The translations under genes were made by a program, and so were the position numbers. The notes under the pieces were generated by a model. It was not told the origin of the DNA. It saw only the letters and a list, made by a program, of their open reading frames with translations, and did not search any database. Below, in pieces: positions 1-12,061 of a stretch of DNA of 64,000 nucleotides. The stretch's first letter is position 1; each line of letters begins with the position of its first letter. Source of the stretch: Akebia trifoliata (taxonomy: Eukaryota; Streptophyta; Magnoliopsida; Ranunculales; Lardizabalaceae); NCBI GenBank assembly GCA_017979445.1, contig CM030705.1, forward strand, positions 17,439,040-17,503,039. The letters are read 5' to 3'.

Positions 1-391
1 GATTTTCTTTTATTTCTAAAATTTAGGTCATGAATAGATTCAACCATTTTTGTGCATTAATTCGCAAATCACTTTACTAATATGGCCATAGGATTTGGTT
101 GGCCGGCTTAACATAAATGATGATGATGATTGGATATTAAAGCAGTTAAAACTATTTAAGAAAAACTTGAAGGAAATTGAAATTGAACTGAAAAAATTAT
201 TGCTCTTGGCTTCATCAATCTTTCTAATGGAGGGATCTAGCTTAGGAGGATTGAGAAGGAAAGAAGATATACGAAGTAAAAAAGCCTTTAGTGATTGCAA
301 CTTCAAGAATACACACTCTCTCTCTCTGAATTTAACAAAGAATTACAAAGAAATTGGTAAAGAAGAAAAAAACTAAACTACACTAAATTAT

Positions 392-590
392 TTACAGGTT
401 GGAGCCTTCATTTGGAACATTCGAGGTTTGTACACATGTGAGAACATCAATTACAATCATTAGCATGAGACAACAAATAAGGACAAGGCCCGCGACATAA
501 CTTGATTCACCAGCCACGCCACCAACACCTTTGATCATGCCGTAGTGATTTTGAGCTTTGATTCCACCAAAACTTTGGTGATTTGTCCTT
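392..590 (-). other. Possible 3' exon of a small membrane protein (unrecognised)
   Basis: The minus strand has an open stretch of about 65 codons ending in TAA at 394-392. It contains a Gly-rich part (GVGGVAGESSYVAG) followed by one strongly hydrophobic segment of about 18 residues (LVLICCLMLMIVIDVL) and a short polar tail ending in NEGSNL. The layout fits a C-terminal transmembrane anchor. I do not recognise the family. There is an AG just upstream of the open stretch but only a weak pyrimidine tract. It may be a real terminal exon, a gene fragment or a chance reading frame. Confidence 0.25.
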
Positions 591-594
591 ATTC

Positions 595-1600
595 AGGCCT
601 TGAGTGTAATGGAGCTTCCAATTTTGTGCAATGGTTCCTCATATGATCTGAATTATCTTCAAGACCTCCAAAATAATTCCTACATAATTACGCTCCTTTA
701 ATTACACATTAAACTATGTCAAAATGAATGAATGAAATAATTATTTAATATAAGGCATTAAATTGACATTAACATTATTTTTTATGTAAAACCTTGAATA
801 ATACCAATAAAAAGTAGATAACTGCCTTCAAAATACATGAAATAATTCAAACATTTAGGCACTCATCGGTTGTTTCTAGAACAATTGGCCTTGCTCTACA
901 AGTACCTTACTGCAAAGGTGCCCATACCTTAGAATTTACTAGATCTATTGACCTAATTCATATAGGTCTACCTCACGAAGTACGAGAAAGTGTATTCAAC
1001 ATTTATTTATCTTGTTTTGAATTTGTTCTGTGTAACAAATGCTTGTATATAAGTTTGTCTCTTCAGATTGCGCTAGTTATATGAATCTGGCCGATCGATC
1101 CTACTCTTCTGTGTTAAATATTCAATAATTTTAATTTTAGTCTAAAGCAAAATATGCATGAATTAGGGGATTTTAGCATCTAAACATGAATTAGGACTAG
1201 GTTTAAGACTAATGTTGTAGGGTTTCAACATTAGGATTTTCACAACATCAACCAAACAAAACACATGGAAAGATTCACATTTCAATAGATCAATTCCAAC
1301 TTCGACAGACACAATCTCAAGATTTTCTTCTTAAAAATATCTTGAGAATACCAAGTTCAGATAGAGAAGGGGAAAGATGAGAGGAAGGCAACGAACTGGC
1401 ATTCGATGGGTTTAGTAGAAGACATGACTTGTTGTGTAATTTTCATAATTTAACGAGGATATAATAGGCATACAACCGTTATTTTGACGATAAATTTGTG
1501 CTCCGGGCAAGAGTAGTTTTGAGAAGTCAGAAAAAACTGTTCCGCCAATTAAAGTATTTTCTCTTTTGTGGAGTAATTTCATTTTTTTGGAAACCGAACG
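595..1600. other. No gene seen
   Basis: AT-rich sequence. Open frames are short and have no recognisable motif. A minus-strand frame at 1412-1603 is open for 63 codons but resembles nothing I know. Confidence 0.5.
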
Positions 1601-1918
1601 CATGGATAAGTACTTCTAGCTCCAGTGGGGAGCTATAAGTACTCTTTAGAATGTATCCATACACATACTCTCTCTCTCTCTCTCTCTTTAGATAAGTACT
1701 TCTAGCTCAAGCCGGGATCTAGAAGAGTTCTCTGGAACTTATCCATGCACTCTCTCTCTCTCTCTCACACATTCTATGGATACGTACTATAAGGAACGTA
1801 TCCATAGAAATACTCTCTCTCTCTCTCTATGGATAAATACTTCTAGCTCTAACAGGGAGCTAGAAGTACTCTTTGGAACGTATCCACACACATGCTCTCT
1901 CTCTCTCTCTCTTTCTCT
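1601..1918. repeat. Hairpin minisatellite: four degenerate units, each a palindrome plus a (CT)n run
   Basis: Units begin near 1601, 1691, 1776 and 1829. Each has a left arm like GGATAAGTACTTCTAGCTC, a short loop, and a right arm like GAGCTAGAAGTACT followed by a segment ending in TATCC. Each palindrome is followed by 13-30 bases of CT repeat. The third unit has lost the central arm sequence. The result is a chain of potential stem-loops separated by pyrimidine tracts. Confidence 0.8.
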
Positions 1919-2047
1919 CATTCTGCTTCTTCCTTCAAAACAATGAACTAGAACAGTGCCACCCAAACACTCTACACTTTCACTGAAATACCAAGCTCTT
2001 TTAAAGATCTTCTTGACTTTTATATCCTTACTATCAAATATTTGATA
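1919..2047 (-). pseudogene. Dual-specificity protein phosphatase exon fragment (PHS1-like)
   Basis: Read on the minus strand from a possible acceptor (AG at 2049-2048), the frame encodes about 43 residues. They end in GGTVLVHCFEGRSR, which is the catalytic signature of dual-specificity phosphatases: Cys followed by five residues and Arg, after VLVH. The preceding residues (FKRAWYFSESVE) sit where the family has its helix before the P-loop. The closest family I recognise is the plant PHS1 type, whose loop also reads HCFEGxSR. Right after the loop the frame runs into the CT-rich hairpin minisatellite, so the alpha-helix that should follow is missing. The copia element starts about 160 bp upstream. 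This is an exon fragment, probably non-functional. The family call is firm and the subfamily is inference. Confidence 0.6.
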
Positions 2048-2204
2048 CTTCATTGACACATCACAGGCAAAATAACAATGTGTTAGCGTTGGAAAATAAC
2101 AATGTATTGTTGCTTTCATACCAACAACATATTTGATTGTTAGTGATCCATTTTCCAATCCATAAGAAAAAATTTATTGACAAAACCAGATTTTCGGGGA
2201 AATT

Positions 2205-2508
2205 TATTAAGGAAGGTGACACAAAGGCAACATAAAAGTCAATATCATAAGAAATCTGGAAATATTCTACAACACTAATCAAGCCTAAAATCATGCATAA
2301 ACAATTCTCTGTTTTGAGATTTGTAACTGATGCATTGATGTGCATTTAATTAGGTAGATTCTGTAACTGAAGTGTATATGTCAGTTTTGATAGCAGTATA
2401 TTTCCTAAGATAGATTTACAAACCTGTATAAAAATATACTCAAGATATCAATAAGAATGTGTGCTGAAATTTTCCATTGTGAGCACTTGATATTTTTACT
2501 GTTCTATA
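2205..2508 (+). repeat. 5' LTR of the copia element
   Basis: It starts TATTAAGG and ends TTCTATA, directly before the primer-binding site. A TATA-box candidate (TATAAAAA, 2427-2434) lies 75 bases from the 3' end, so the transcript would start near the end of the LTR. Confidence 0.95.
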
Positions 2509-2520
2509 TGGTATCAGGAG
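2509..2520 (+). promoter_or_regulatory. Primer-binding site for initiator tRNA-Met
   Basis: TGGTATCAGGAG abuts the 5' LTR without a gap. It matches the usual plant copia site TGGTATCAGAGC except near its 3' end. Confidence 0.9.
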
Positions 2521-2558
2521 TCCCTATCTCTAACGAGAATTTGATCCTTTTTTCACAA

Positions 2559-5500
2559 ATGTCTTCCGCAAATCAACTGATCTCTTCCTCTGAAACTCCT
2601 CTTGTTGTTTTCAACATTACAACTCAGATTAATGAGAAACTCACACCCTCAACATTTCCCCAATGGCGTGCTCAATTTGAGGCACTCCTAATTGGCTATG
2701 ATCTAATGGATTATGTCAATGGAGAATTGCAATGTCCCTCCTCCGATGGAACCCCACTGTCTATCTCCAAGAGAAACCACTGGGTTCGGCAAGACAAGCT
2801 AATTCTTAGCGCTATTCTTGCATCTACATCACCTACCATCACGCCACTCATTGCCACAGCCAAAACCTCTCAGAAGGCATGGAAAAAATTATCAACTATG
2901 TATGCAAGCAGATCGCGTACAAGGGCAATGCAACTCAAGGAAGAACTAACCTTGATCCAGTGTGGAAATCGACCAATCCCAAAGTATCTTCATGCGGTTA
3001 AAGGATTGGCTGATGAGATTGCTCTCATCGATCACCCAATCTCCGACGATGACTTAACCCTATATGTTCTAAATGGGTTGGGTCCTAAATTTCGAGAGAT
3101 TGCTACACCTATTTGGACAAGGGAAAAATCACTTGCCTTTGAAGAACTCCATGACTTACTTGTTGGACATGAAAACTACTTGAGAAGAATGGAAGTTGCT
3201 ACACAGCAACTTGTGGCTGCTGCGAACTTCACTAGCCGTCGACCTGGGTTATCTAGAACTCAACAACAAAGGGGAAATAACAAAGCAACCGGCCCTTCAC
3301 ATCAACAAAACCAATCTCGATCTCCAAATGGCCCACCTCGAGACCAAAGACGCAACAACAACTCGGGTCGCTCCAACTCAAATCAACGGAGATTTCAACC
3401 CAAATGTCAATTTTGTGACCAAGTGGGCCACATAGCTAAGTCCTGTCCACAAATACAGTCTCATGAAATGACTGTTAACTGTGTAGCAACATCTGATGCA
3501 CAAGAAAACAAATGGCTCATTGACTCTGCAGCTTCTCATAATATCATTGGTGATCTACAAAATTTATCCATTCATTCTGAATGTGACGGCACTGATGAAG
3601 TTATTCTTGGTGATGGTACAGGTTTGGCGGTTACACATATTGGTTCTTTAACCTTACCCACATCGAAAAAAAAAATTCATTTACATGATACTTTATGTGT
3701 TCCAAATATTCACAAGAACCTCATTTCAGTTCATCACTGTACAAAACAGAATGATGTTTTTCTTGAGTTTCACCCATTTCATTTTCTTGTGAAGGAACGA
3801 GTCACGGGGGCGATACTTCTAAGAGGTGCGTGTGAGAATGGTGTCTACATATTTTCGAACTCAATGGTGGCTTCTCCAACTCAAAAAATGGTTGCTAATG
3901 TGCATGAACGGACCTCAATCGATGTGTGGCACAAACGTCTTGGACACCCATCGATTAAATTTGTTCAAAACCTTGTTAATTCCTTTTCTCTTCCGCTTAC
4001 CACAAATAAGCTATCTTCTTCATGTACTTCCTGCTCAATAAATAAAGCACATCAACAACCATTTGGTTCTACAAGCTTTCAAAGTCATTCTCCACTTGAA
4101 ATTATATACACTGATGTTTGGGGACCTGCTTATATCACTGGTCTAGATGGCTCACGCTATTATCTAATATTTGTGGATCATTATACCAAATACACGTGGT
4201 TTTATCCAATGCCTACAAAATCACTTGTTTATAGCATTTTTCCTCAATTCAAAAAACTTGTTGAAACAAGATTTAAATCCAAAATAAAAAGTTTGTATTC
4301 AAACAATGGTGGAGAATTTCTAAAATTAAGCAAATACTTGTCTGAAAATGGTATAAGCCACTACACTACTGCGCCCCACACCCCACAACAAAATGGTGTT
4401 TCTGAACAGCGTCATCGCCATCTTGTGGAAACGGGTCTCACCCTACTTCATGATGCTTCTTTACCCCTCTCTTATTGGCCCCATGCTTTTCAAACCACTA
4501 GCTATCTCATAAATCGTCAACCAACTCCACTTCTCCAAAATAAGTCTCCTTTTGAGGCACTTTTTGGTCAAAAACCAAATTATCTAGAATTGAGAAAATT
4601 TGGATGTCTCTGTTATCCCCTCACAAGGCCATATAACACTCACAAATTACAAGCAAAGTCTATACCATGCATTTTTATAGGATACTCACTAACACAGAAT
4701 GCATATAAATGCATGGATCCATCCACACATTGGCTCTACATATCTAGACATGTGACTTTTGATGAAACAAAAAGCCCATTGTCAACAAGTACCATACACG
4801 ACCCAATACCGAATGAGATCCCATCTGCAAATAGTCACTATCATCCCTCATCTCCTTTACAGAACTCGTTCCCCAACCTTTTCCTTGCTGCTCCATCAGT
4901 TCCCGTGCAATCTCCTCTCTTGGGTCAATCATCGCAGCCACCAACGAGATCGAAAAATGAAGTCATCGTTACTACGCCACCTCCAGGTAACACCCCCTCT
5001 TTCTCTACTCTTGTTTTCAGTGAATCACATGAAATGCTAGGTGCAGAAAATTTAAATTCAAATTTAGCAAATATGAATTCTGATTTAAATGTTGGTGCAC
5101 CGAATACATCAGTCTCACCACAACCTGCATCCATTTCTATCTCTGATTCAATGTGTCTTGTGCAACATGAAAGTCACCCAACCCGAATCCATCCCATGAC
5201 CACACGAGCCATGAATAATATCTTTAAACCCAAACAATTGCACACTGTCTCAAAACATCTCCTTCCATTACCTCTAGAACCAACATGTGTGAGCCAAGCC
5301 GTATCTCATCCTGAATGGCGTGACGCCATGTCCAGTGAGTTAACAGCCCTTATGCGACATGGCACATGGGATTTAGTTCCCCCACCCAAAAATTGCAAAG
5401 CAATGGACTGCAAATGGGTGTTTCGAGTCCAACGAAAAGCAAATGTATCAATAGAAAGATTCAAAGCCCGGCTTGTTGCAAAGGGGTATAACCAACGACC

Positions 5501-6851
5501 TGGAGTTAATTATAAAGAAACATTTAGCCCCATTGTTAAACCAGCCACAATACGGACAGTGCTCAGTATTGCCATCATGAATGGGTGGGATTTGAAACAA
5601 ATGGATGTAAACAATGCTTTCTTACATGGAAAATTGACTGAAACTGTTTACATGATGCAACCTCCAGGTTTCAAAGATTTGTCCAAAATTGATCATGTGT
5701 GCAGATTGAAGAAAGCAATTTATGGCCTCAAACAAGCCCTGCGGGCTTGGTATTCAGCTTTAAGAAATGCCTTACTACAGCTCGGGTTCCACAATTCTAA
5801 AGCCGATTCTTCATTATTTGTTTATCAACATGACTCCATTATATGTTATTTCCTAGTCTATGTCGATGATTTAATCATCACGGGAAATGAAAAAAAATTT
5901 GTGACTCATGTTGTTAACAAACTTAGTGAACAGTTTTCCTTGAAAGATATGGGCTCACTACATTTCTTTCTTGGAGTGGAAGTAATACCAACTCATGCAG
6001 GATTATTTCTCTCACAACATAAATATGTTTGTGACATTTTGGAGAATGCAAACATGGTTGGAGCAAAGGATGTCTCTACACCATTGTCAACAAGTCAATT
6101 ACTTCAATTGGTGGATGGAACAACTGCAGTAGACAGCACAGAGTATAGGCGAGTCATTGGCAGTTTACAATACCTAACCTTAACCCGTCCGGACATCTCT
6201 TTTGCAGTAAACAAGTTGTCCCAATTTATGCACAAGCCAACGGTCACACATTGGACAGCCGCTAAAAGACTCATTCGGTATCTCAAGAAAACAATATTCC
6301 ACGACATCCACATAAAGAAATCAGCAGCACCATGCTTAACAACATATAGTGATGCTGACTGGGCTGGAAACATTGATGACAGAACCTCTACATCGGCATA
6401 CATCACATTTCTAGGCTGCAATCCAATCTCATGGAGATCAAAAAAATAGAGAGCAGTAGCACGCTCAACTACGGAAGTTGAATACCGAGCCCTGGCTAAT
6501 GCAGCATCGGAAACCATGTGGTTACTTGCACTTTTTCAAGAACTTGGATTTTCATTAAAGCAGCCACCTTCTCTTCTATGTGATAATCTTGGAGCAACTC
6601 ATCTTAGTTTCAATCCGGTTCAACACTCACGAATAAAGCACATCCAAATAGATCTTCACTTTGTGCGTAACCAAGTTCAGAACGGTACACTTAATGTGAG
6701 TCATGTACATACTCAAGATCAACTGGCGGATTTGCTGACCAAGCCATTGTCCCGGGAACGTACAGAATATTTAAGATCCAAAATTGGTCTTACCGATGGA
6801 AGCTCAATTTTGCGGGGGCGTATTAAGGAAGGTGACACAAAGGCAACATAA
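2559..6851 (+). pseudogene. copia gag-pol polyprotein with one nonsense codon
   Basis: A single frame runs from ATG 2559 (MSSANQLISS) to TAA in the 3' LTR, broken only by TAG at 6447-6449. An upstream in-frame ATG at 2457 lies in the LTR and is unlikely to be used. Domains: UBN2-type gag; zinc knuckle CQFCDQVGHIAKSC near 3405; protease with DSAAS near 3520; integrase with WHKRLGH...CTSC and core from about 4100; reverse transcriptase with an intact YVDD box near 5859; RNase H with SDADWAG near 6350. The stop replaces the Gln expected after WRSKK (CAG to TAG). The second integrase catalytic Asp is Asn (4302-4304, SNNGGEF where the family has DNGGEF), and KQAPRAWY has become KQALRAWY. Integrase is therefore probably inactive, so the copy is young but unlikely to be autonomous. 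Confidence 0.92.
6809..6820 (+). promoter_or_regulatory. Polypurine tract of the copia element
   Basis: TTTGCGGGGGCG ends where the 3' LTR begins. G-rich with two C interruptions, in the expected position. Confidence 0.75.
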
Positions 6852-7124
6852 AAGTCAATATCATAAGAAATCTGGAAATATTCTACAGCACTAATCAAGC
6901 CTAAAATCATGCATAAACAATTCTCTGTTTTGAGATTTGTAACTGATGCATTGATGTGCATTTAATTAGGTAGATTCTGTAACTGAAGTGTATATGTCAG
7001 TTTTGATAGCAGTATATTTCCTAAGATAGATTTACAAGCCTGTATAAAAATGTACTCAAGATATCAATAAGAATGTGTGCTGAAATTTTTCATTGTGAGC
7101 ACTTGATATTTTTATTGTTCTATA
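6821..7124 (+). repeat. 3' LTR of the copia element
   Basis: 304 bp, five transitions from the 5' copy, followed by AAATT. The polyprotein stop (6849-6851) falls inside it. Confidence 0.95.
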
Positions 7125-7129
7125 AAATT

Positions 7130-7504
7130 CTCAAAGTTCTGTATAATGGGATTGAAATGCAGGACATGGATTGAGGATCCAAACTCACTCTTCAAGGTTA
7201 TGTTGTTAGGAAAATAAATCCAATCTACCCATCAAACGAAAACATAAATAGAAAAAAATTCATCCTAATCATTAATCGGCTCTAATCAATACTGAAAACT
7301 GAAAGCAATTGCGTAATCCTAATATTATTTCACACCATCTGATTCTATTGCACTATAATCAAGCTATAGAGAGAGAAGCTTTGCAATTTCTAGAGAGAGA
7401 AACTATAAAAAGAAAGTTTAGGAAGATTCGTCTTTCTCCCTCCTTGTGTAGAAGATTATAGAATCTCCGTACTTTCTGTGTAGTTTTTCCTTTTTGAATT
7501 AATA
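7130..7504. other. Probable LINE 5' untranslated region
   Basis: No coding signal. Position and orientation fit the 5' leader of the LINE whose ORF1 begins at 7505. The copia element may have inserted into or beside it. Confidence 0.4.
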
Positions 7505-8457
7505 GTGGCTTTTTCATCTGGTAATTCTTGGAAAGATCTTTTAAAGGGAGGTCGCACTTCTACGATTGAAAAAAGGCTGGAATTTTTTCCTGAAGTGAAT
7601 GACGACACGGTTTTGTTGCCAGAAGACACAATAGAATCTGGAGCATCTAAATGGGAGAACTCTCTTGTGGGATATCTCTTAGGGTAACGTCCATATTTTC
7701 ATGGCTTAAAAATTTATGTTCAAAGGATGTGGAAAATAAAAGGAAATATGGAGATGCTATCCATGGAAGATGGATTTTTTTTATTTAAATTCAGTAATTC
7801 AGAGGATTGTAATATGGTTCTCAACTCCGCAAAATGGAGTATTAGAGGTAGACCATTAATTCTTAGAAAATGTTGTGTGGACTCTAAGCCTATGTGTGAA
7901 ATGCTATCTTCGATTCCGATTTGAGTTCGGATACTGCAATCACCAATTCATTTTTGGTCCCCTATCTACTTGGGTCGAATAGGAAATAAAATTGAACTTC
8001 CGCTGCATTTTGATGAGGCTACTGCAAATAAATCACATTTTGGATTTGCTCGTATTTGTGTAGAGATTGATTCTCTCTGTACATTCTCGGATATATTAAT
8101 TTTAGAGAGGGAGAATGGAACGAAATACAATCAACGAGTTATTTGTGGATGGTAGGCAAAGTCGTGTAAGGTTTGCGTAACTTTTGATCATAGTCATGAT
8201 CAATGTCCGGAATCGAAAATAAAGAAGCCTGTGATTACGGTCTCTACCTGGGCTGCAAAGCCATCAAGGGCTAGAAATAATACGAAAGCTGCTAATGATG
8301 AAGCATTCGAATATCTGGGTGGTAATGATGCCGAAGTAGAAGCAGAACTGGTAGTTAATGTTGAATTTGAGGTTGTTGCAGGTGCAGTAATGGGGGATCG
8401 AAGTGGAAAAGATGATAATGACATGGCGATAACAAAAGCCATGAATCGAGTTTTAAT
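7505..8457 (+). pseudogene. L1-type LINE ORF1, N-terminal part (DUF4283 and zinc knuckle)
   Basis: One frame is readable from 7505 to the CACTA junction with three stops: TAA at 7685, TGA at 7922 (Trp expected in PI-WVRI) and TAG at 8153. The start codon reads GTG and was probably ATG. Features typical of plant LINE ORF1: a DUF4283-like domain (KFSNSEDCNMVLNSAKWSIRGRPL), the WVRI...GRIGNKIELPL segment, and a C-terminal knuckle remnant (CKVCVTFDHSHDQC) followed by a Lys/Glu-rich linker. ORF1 proteins bind the LINE RNA. The remainder of the same ORF continues at 13747, on the far side of the CACTA insertion. Confidence 0.8.
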
Positions 8458-8465
8458 GCTAACTT

Positions 8466-11400
8466 TTAAGTAGAATACTTGACTAGCTTGAAATGCAAGA
8501 ATGAAAGGCTCATTCTCTTCTTTGTCAATTCCTTTGAATTTGTCCATGTTACACAATATCAAATTTGTGTCAGGATCAACTTTACATCTGTTCGTCCTAT
8601 CTTCTACTCTAACCCAATCACAATAAAAAACAGTTTGACGAAAATCAATGTAATTCAAATCAATAATCTTCCTCACAACTCCATAATAAGTGGTGTCTCT
8701 TCTTCCTAATAATTTTTGTCTTTGGCACTTGCTTTGTATTTAGTGATGGCTTTCATGGAGACCCTACTATTTTGTGTCATCTTGTTGATCTCATACTCAC
8801 TTGGAGTGAATAAAAAATCATTTACACGATATTTATTGTAACTTTTTGCTTTGAATGTTGGTCCATCTGCTAATCGCTTCAATATTGACTCACCATCAAT
8901 ATGTTTCAACTACAAAAAATTAAATAATTTGATATTAGTATCATAGTTATAAATAAATATATCACTCTATGTTTTAGAAAAAATAATAATAATTAAAGTG
9001 ATTACCTCCTTCCTTAACCAAAGGATGAAACCTCCATCTCTATCCTTCGACTCAGATCCCTTTTTTTTAGGCCTTTTGTATTAATTGATTTCAGATATGT
9101 TTCATATTTCCTATGTTAACAATAGACATATTTCATTGTAATTAAATGCTCATCTAATTATTCAAATTGAATGCTAAGTAAAATTTATGTACTTACTCTT
9201 TCCACTCGTAAACTCTACCATAGCAATGTAGAACCCATCTACGTACTTGTTGATATTGTACTTGAGTTAGACATATGTCCTTGCCTTTGCCTAAAGGTCC
9301 TTCATCGATGAATTCATCATCCTCATCTAAGAATCTTTTACATGTATACTTATGATTTCCTTTTTCACTATTTGGCATGTATTCCATATAATATAAAATA
9401 GACTCCTCTACGATATAACGCTCAACAATACATCCTTCAGGGCGTGCAAAATTTCTCACGTATCCTTTATAAGTTTTCATTAATCTGTTCAGAAAAATGT
9501 CCAATTATGAATGTACTTCTCAATTTATGCATGAATTGATACATCTTTAATAAAATTATAAAATATACCGTTCAAAAGGATACATCCAACGAAATCTGAC
9601 TGGACCGCACGATAATGCTTCATCAGCTAGATGTATCATAAGGTGAATGCTGATAACAAAAAATGAAGGTGGAAAAAACTTCTCCAAAACACACATTACT
9701 TCCACAAGATTGTGTTTGATAGTAATGATATCATTTACTCGGATCACCTTTGAGCATAACACATTGAAGAACATACATATCCGTCGAATAGCGGTATGCA
9801 GTATCTTATGCTTCGAAAATGCATGTTGTATCAACACAGGAAATAATTGTTGCATAATTACATGATAGTCATGCGACTTGAGTCCCTTTATTTCAAGATT
9901 CTCTAGGTTCACATGATGCTTCAATCTGGAACTATTAGGGACCTTCAAATCATGTAAAGTATGGCATAACAATTCTTTCTCCTTGCGGCTTAGAGTAAAG
10001 GGAGCCTTGGGTTTATCTATTTTTCCATCTATTTCTTTCATCCACAAGTTTTTTCTTATGTTCATTACATCACGTGCACTTATGTCGTCCTTCGTCTTTT
10101 CTTTGACTTCAAGAATTGTCGATAAAAGATGGTCAATAACATTCTTCTCAATATGCATGACATCTAGGTTATGACGAACATTAAATTCCTACCAAAAATA
10201 TTTATGATGTAATATTAAGTTCTAATTCGTCAACATAAATGTAAATGATCATTAATTTATAATTTGAGGAAATTACCTTCCAATATGGCAAATCGAATAG
10301 CTTTGATCTTCTATACCATGCTGTTAAATCTTTTGTCTCATCGTCATAACTTTTTTATTTTTTCTTTTTTGATTTACCGATTTCCATCTTAATACCAGTT
10401 ACTTTCTTTTCAATTTCTGCACCACTCAACCGTTCAGGACATCTGCTATTCTCTACTTTATTATTGAAAGGTGCCTTTTGGGTCCTGAATACATTTTTAG
10501 TAGGAAGAAATCTTCGATGACCCTGATAAGAGTACTTCTTACTACTTTTAAGACGTTCAGCAAAAGTTCCCTTAGCACAAATAGGACATGTATATAAACC
10601 ATGTGTTACACAACCCGATAAACTCCCGTATGCAAGAAAGTCATGAATTGTCCACATCAAGATAACTTTCAAATTGAAAGTTGTCTTAAATTGAGAATCA
10701 TATGTTGACACCCCATTAGCCCACAACTCATTCAACTCTACAATCAAAGGTTCTAAATAGACATCAATATTCTTACTTGGTCCTTTCGGCCTTGGTATTA
10801 ATAAGGTCAACATTGAGAATTCTCTTTTCATGCACAGAAAAGGTGGAAGATTATAGGGTACTATAATCACAGGCCAACAACTATAAGCACTGCTAAGATG
10901 ACCAAAAGGATTAAAGCCATCAGTTGCAAGCCCTAAACGCACATTGCGTGCTTCCCTGGCAAAATGTGGCCATGTGACATCTATTGTCCTCCAACTTGAT
11001 GAATCAACGGGATGCCGCATTATACCAGTAGATTCTTTAGATCTAGCATGCTAAGTCATTTGCTCAGCTATCCATGGTACACTACAAAATAAAGTTTTAC
11101 GATTCATAGTTACGTATCATAAATATCTATTATTTAGTGAGATATTAAAAATATGTTGAAACTTGATTATTACTAACCTGTAAAGCTTTTTTAGTCTTGG
11201 TGTGAGAGGAAAGTATCTTAACACCTTCGTAGGGATTCGTTTACCTTTTCTCTGTACCAAATAATCTGATTTTCATCTAGACACATGATAGATTGGACAA
11301 TTATTTCTATATTCATTATCTTTTCAATAAAAGATACAATCATTTGGACACGCGTGTATCTACTCATAATCCATTCCCAAGTCTTTGATCATTTTCTTCG

Positions 11401-12061
11401 CTTGATAAGATTTATCAAGTAATGTGTTTCCATCCGGTAAAATTTTCTTAATCAATTCAAGCAGTTCATTAAAACTATTATCTGACCAACCATGCCGTAC
11501 ATTTAAGTTGTATAACTCAACAATAACTGACAACTTTGTTAATTCCTTTAGACATGAAGGGTACAATGGTTGTCTTGCATTGTCACATAAAGTCTTGTAT
11601 CGTCTTACTTCATGGTCTTCATGGTCATGAGATTCTACTGAACATAACCCACACTCATCTTCAATTTTTCCCATATCTTCCATAACAACATCAGCATTTC
11701 CACCTATTTTTTCAAATGCATCATTAACGAGTTCACCCATTCTTGGATAGTTGTCGTTATGTAGATCAAGAAAGTCATTTATAGAATTTGTTGTTGATGG
11801 TTGTTCTTCATTTAATGATTCATGTTCTCCATGAACAAACCATACAATATATATTTGATCAATACCATTTATGATCAAATTCTCCGAAATCATTTCAATA
11901 GAGATTTTTCCCTTTCTATTACGACATTTCGTACATGGACATGAAAATAATGTATCTCCACCATAATTTTTTATAACAAAACCCAAAAATGATTGAACCC
12001 CATCAAAGTACTCTGCACTTGTCCTAGATTTAGTCATCCATGCTTTGCTACTTGATATCAT
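8466..12061 (-). pseudogene. TNP2-like CACTA transposase gene, decayed
   Basis: On the minus strand the domains follow family order. The transposase-associated N-terminal domain (FSCPCTKCRN) lies at 12061-11360, then the TNP2 core (ATDGFNPFGHLSSAYSCWPV) to 10277, DUF4218 (NVRHNLDVMHIEKNV; RFRWMYPFER) and DUF4216 (FILAFQASQVFYLK). Introns with GT-AG ends that keep frame are 11177-11082, 10276-10189, 9568-9485 and 9005-8910; a further donor (GTAAGT) follows 9193. Stops interrupt the reading near 11362, 11325, 11272 and 11052, and at 10357-10355. At least three sit where the family has Trp (TGG to TGA or TAG). A one-base frameshift lies near 8706. The transposase would cut and reinsert CACTA ends; this copy cannot make it. 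Confidence 0.82.

Larger units (their letters stand above)
2205..7124 (+). mobile_element. Ty1/copia LTR retrotransposon, nearly complete (Ale/Retrofit-like)
   Basis: Two 304-bp LTRs (2205-2508 and 6821-7124) flank one long gag-pol frame. The 5-bp duplication AAATT lies at 2200-2204 and 7125-7129. The LTRs differ at five positions, all transitions, about 1.6%. With a commonly used grass rate of 1.3e-8 per site per year this is roughly 0.6 million years, less if deamination is fast. The LTR ends are TA...TA rather than the usual TG...CA. Protein domain order (protease, integrase, reverse transcriptase, RNase H) is the copia order. The Ale/Retrofit lineage is inferred from the gag type and the lack of an extra envelope-like frame. 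Confidence 0.95.

Noticed and set aside
2457..2558. ATG at 2457 as the gag start
   Set aside because: It lies in the LTR upstream of the primer site. The first ATG after the site (2559) gives a normal gag N-terminus.
6516..6851. Separate small gene after the copia polyprotein
   Set aside because: It is the same frame as gag-pol downstream of a single TAG, and encodes the rest of RNase H.
11081..11092. CACTACAAAA at 11080 as a second CACTA terminus
   Set aside because: It lies at the acceptor of a TNP2 intron that splices in frame, so it is internal coding and intron sequence.
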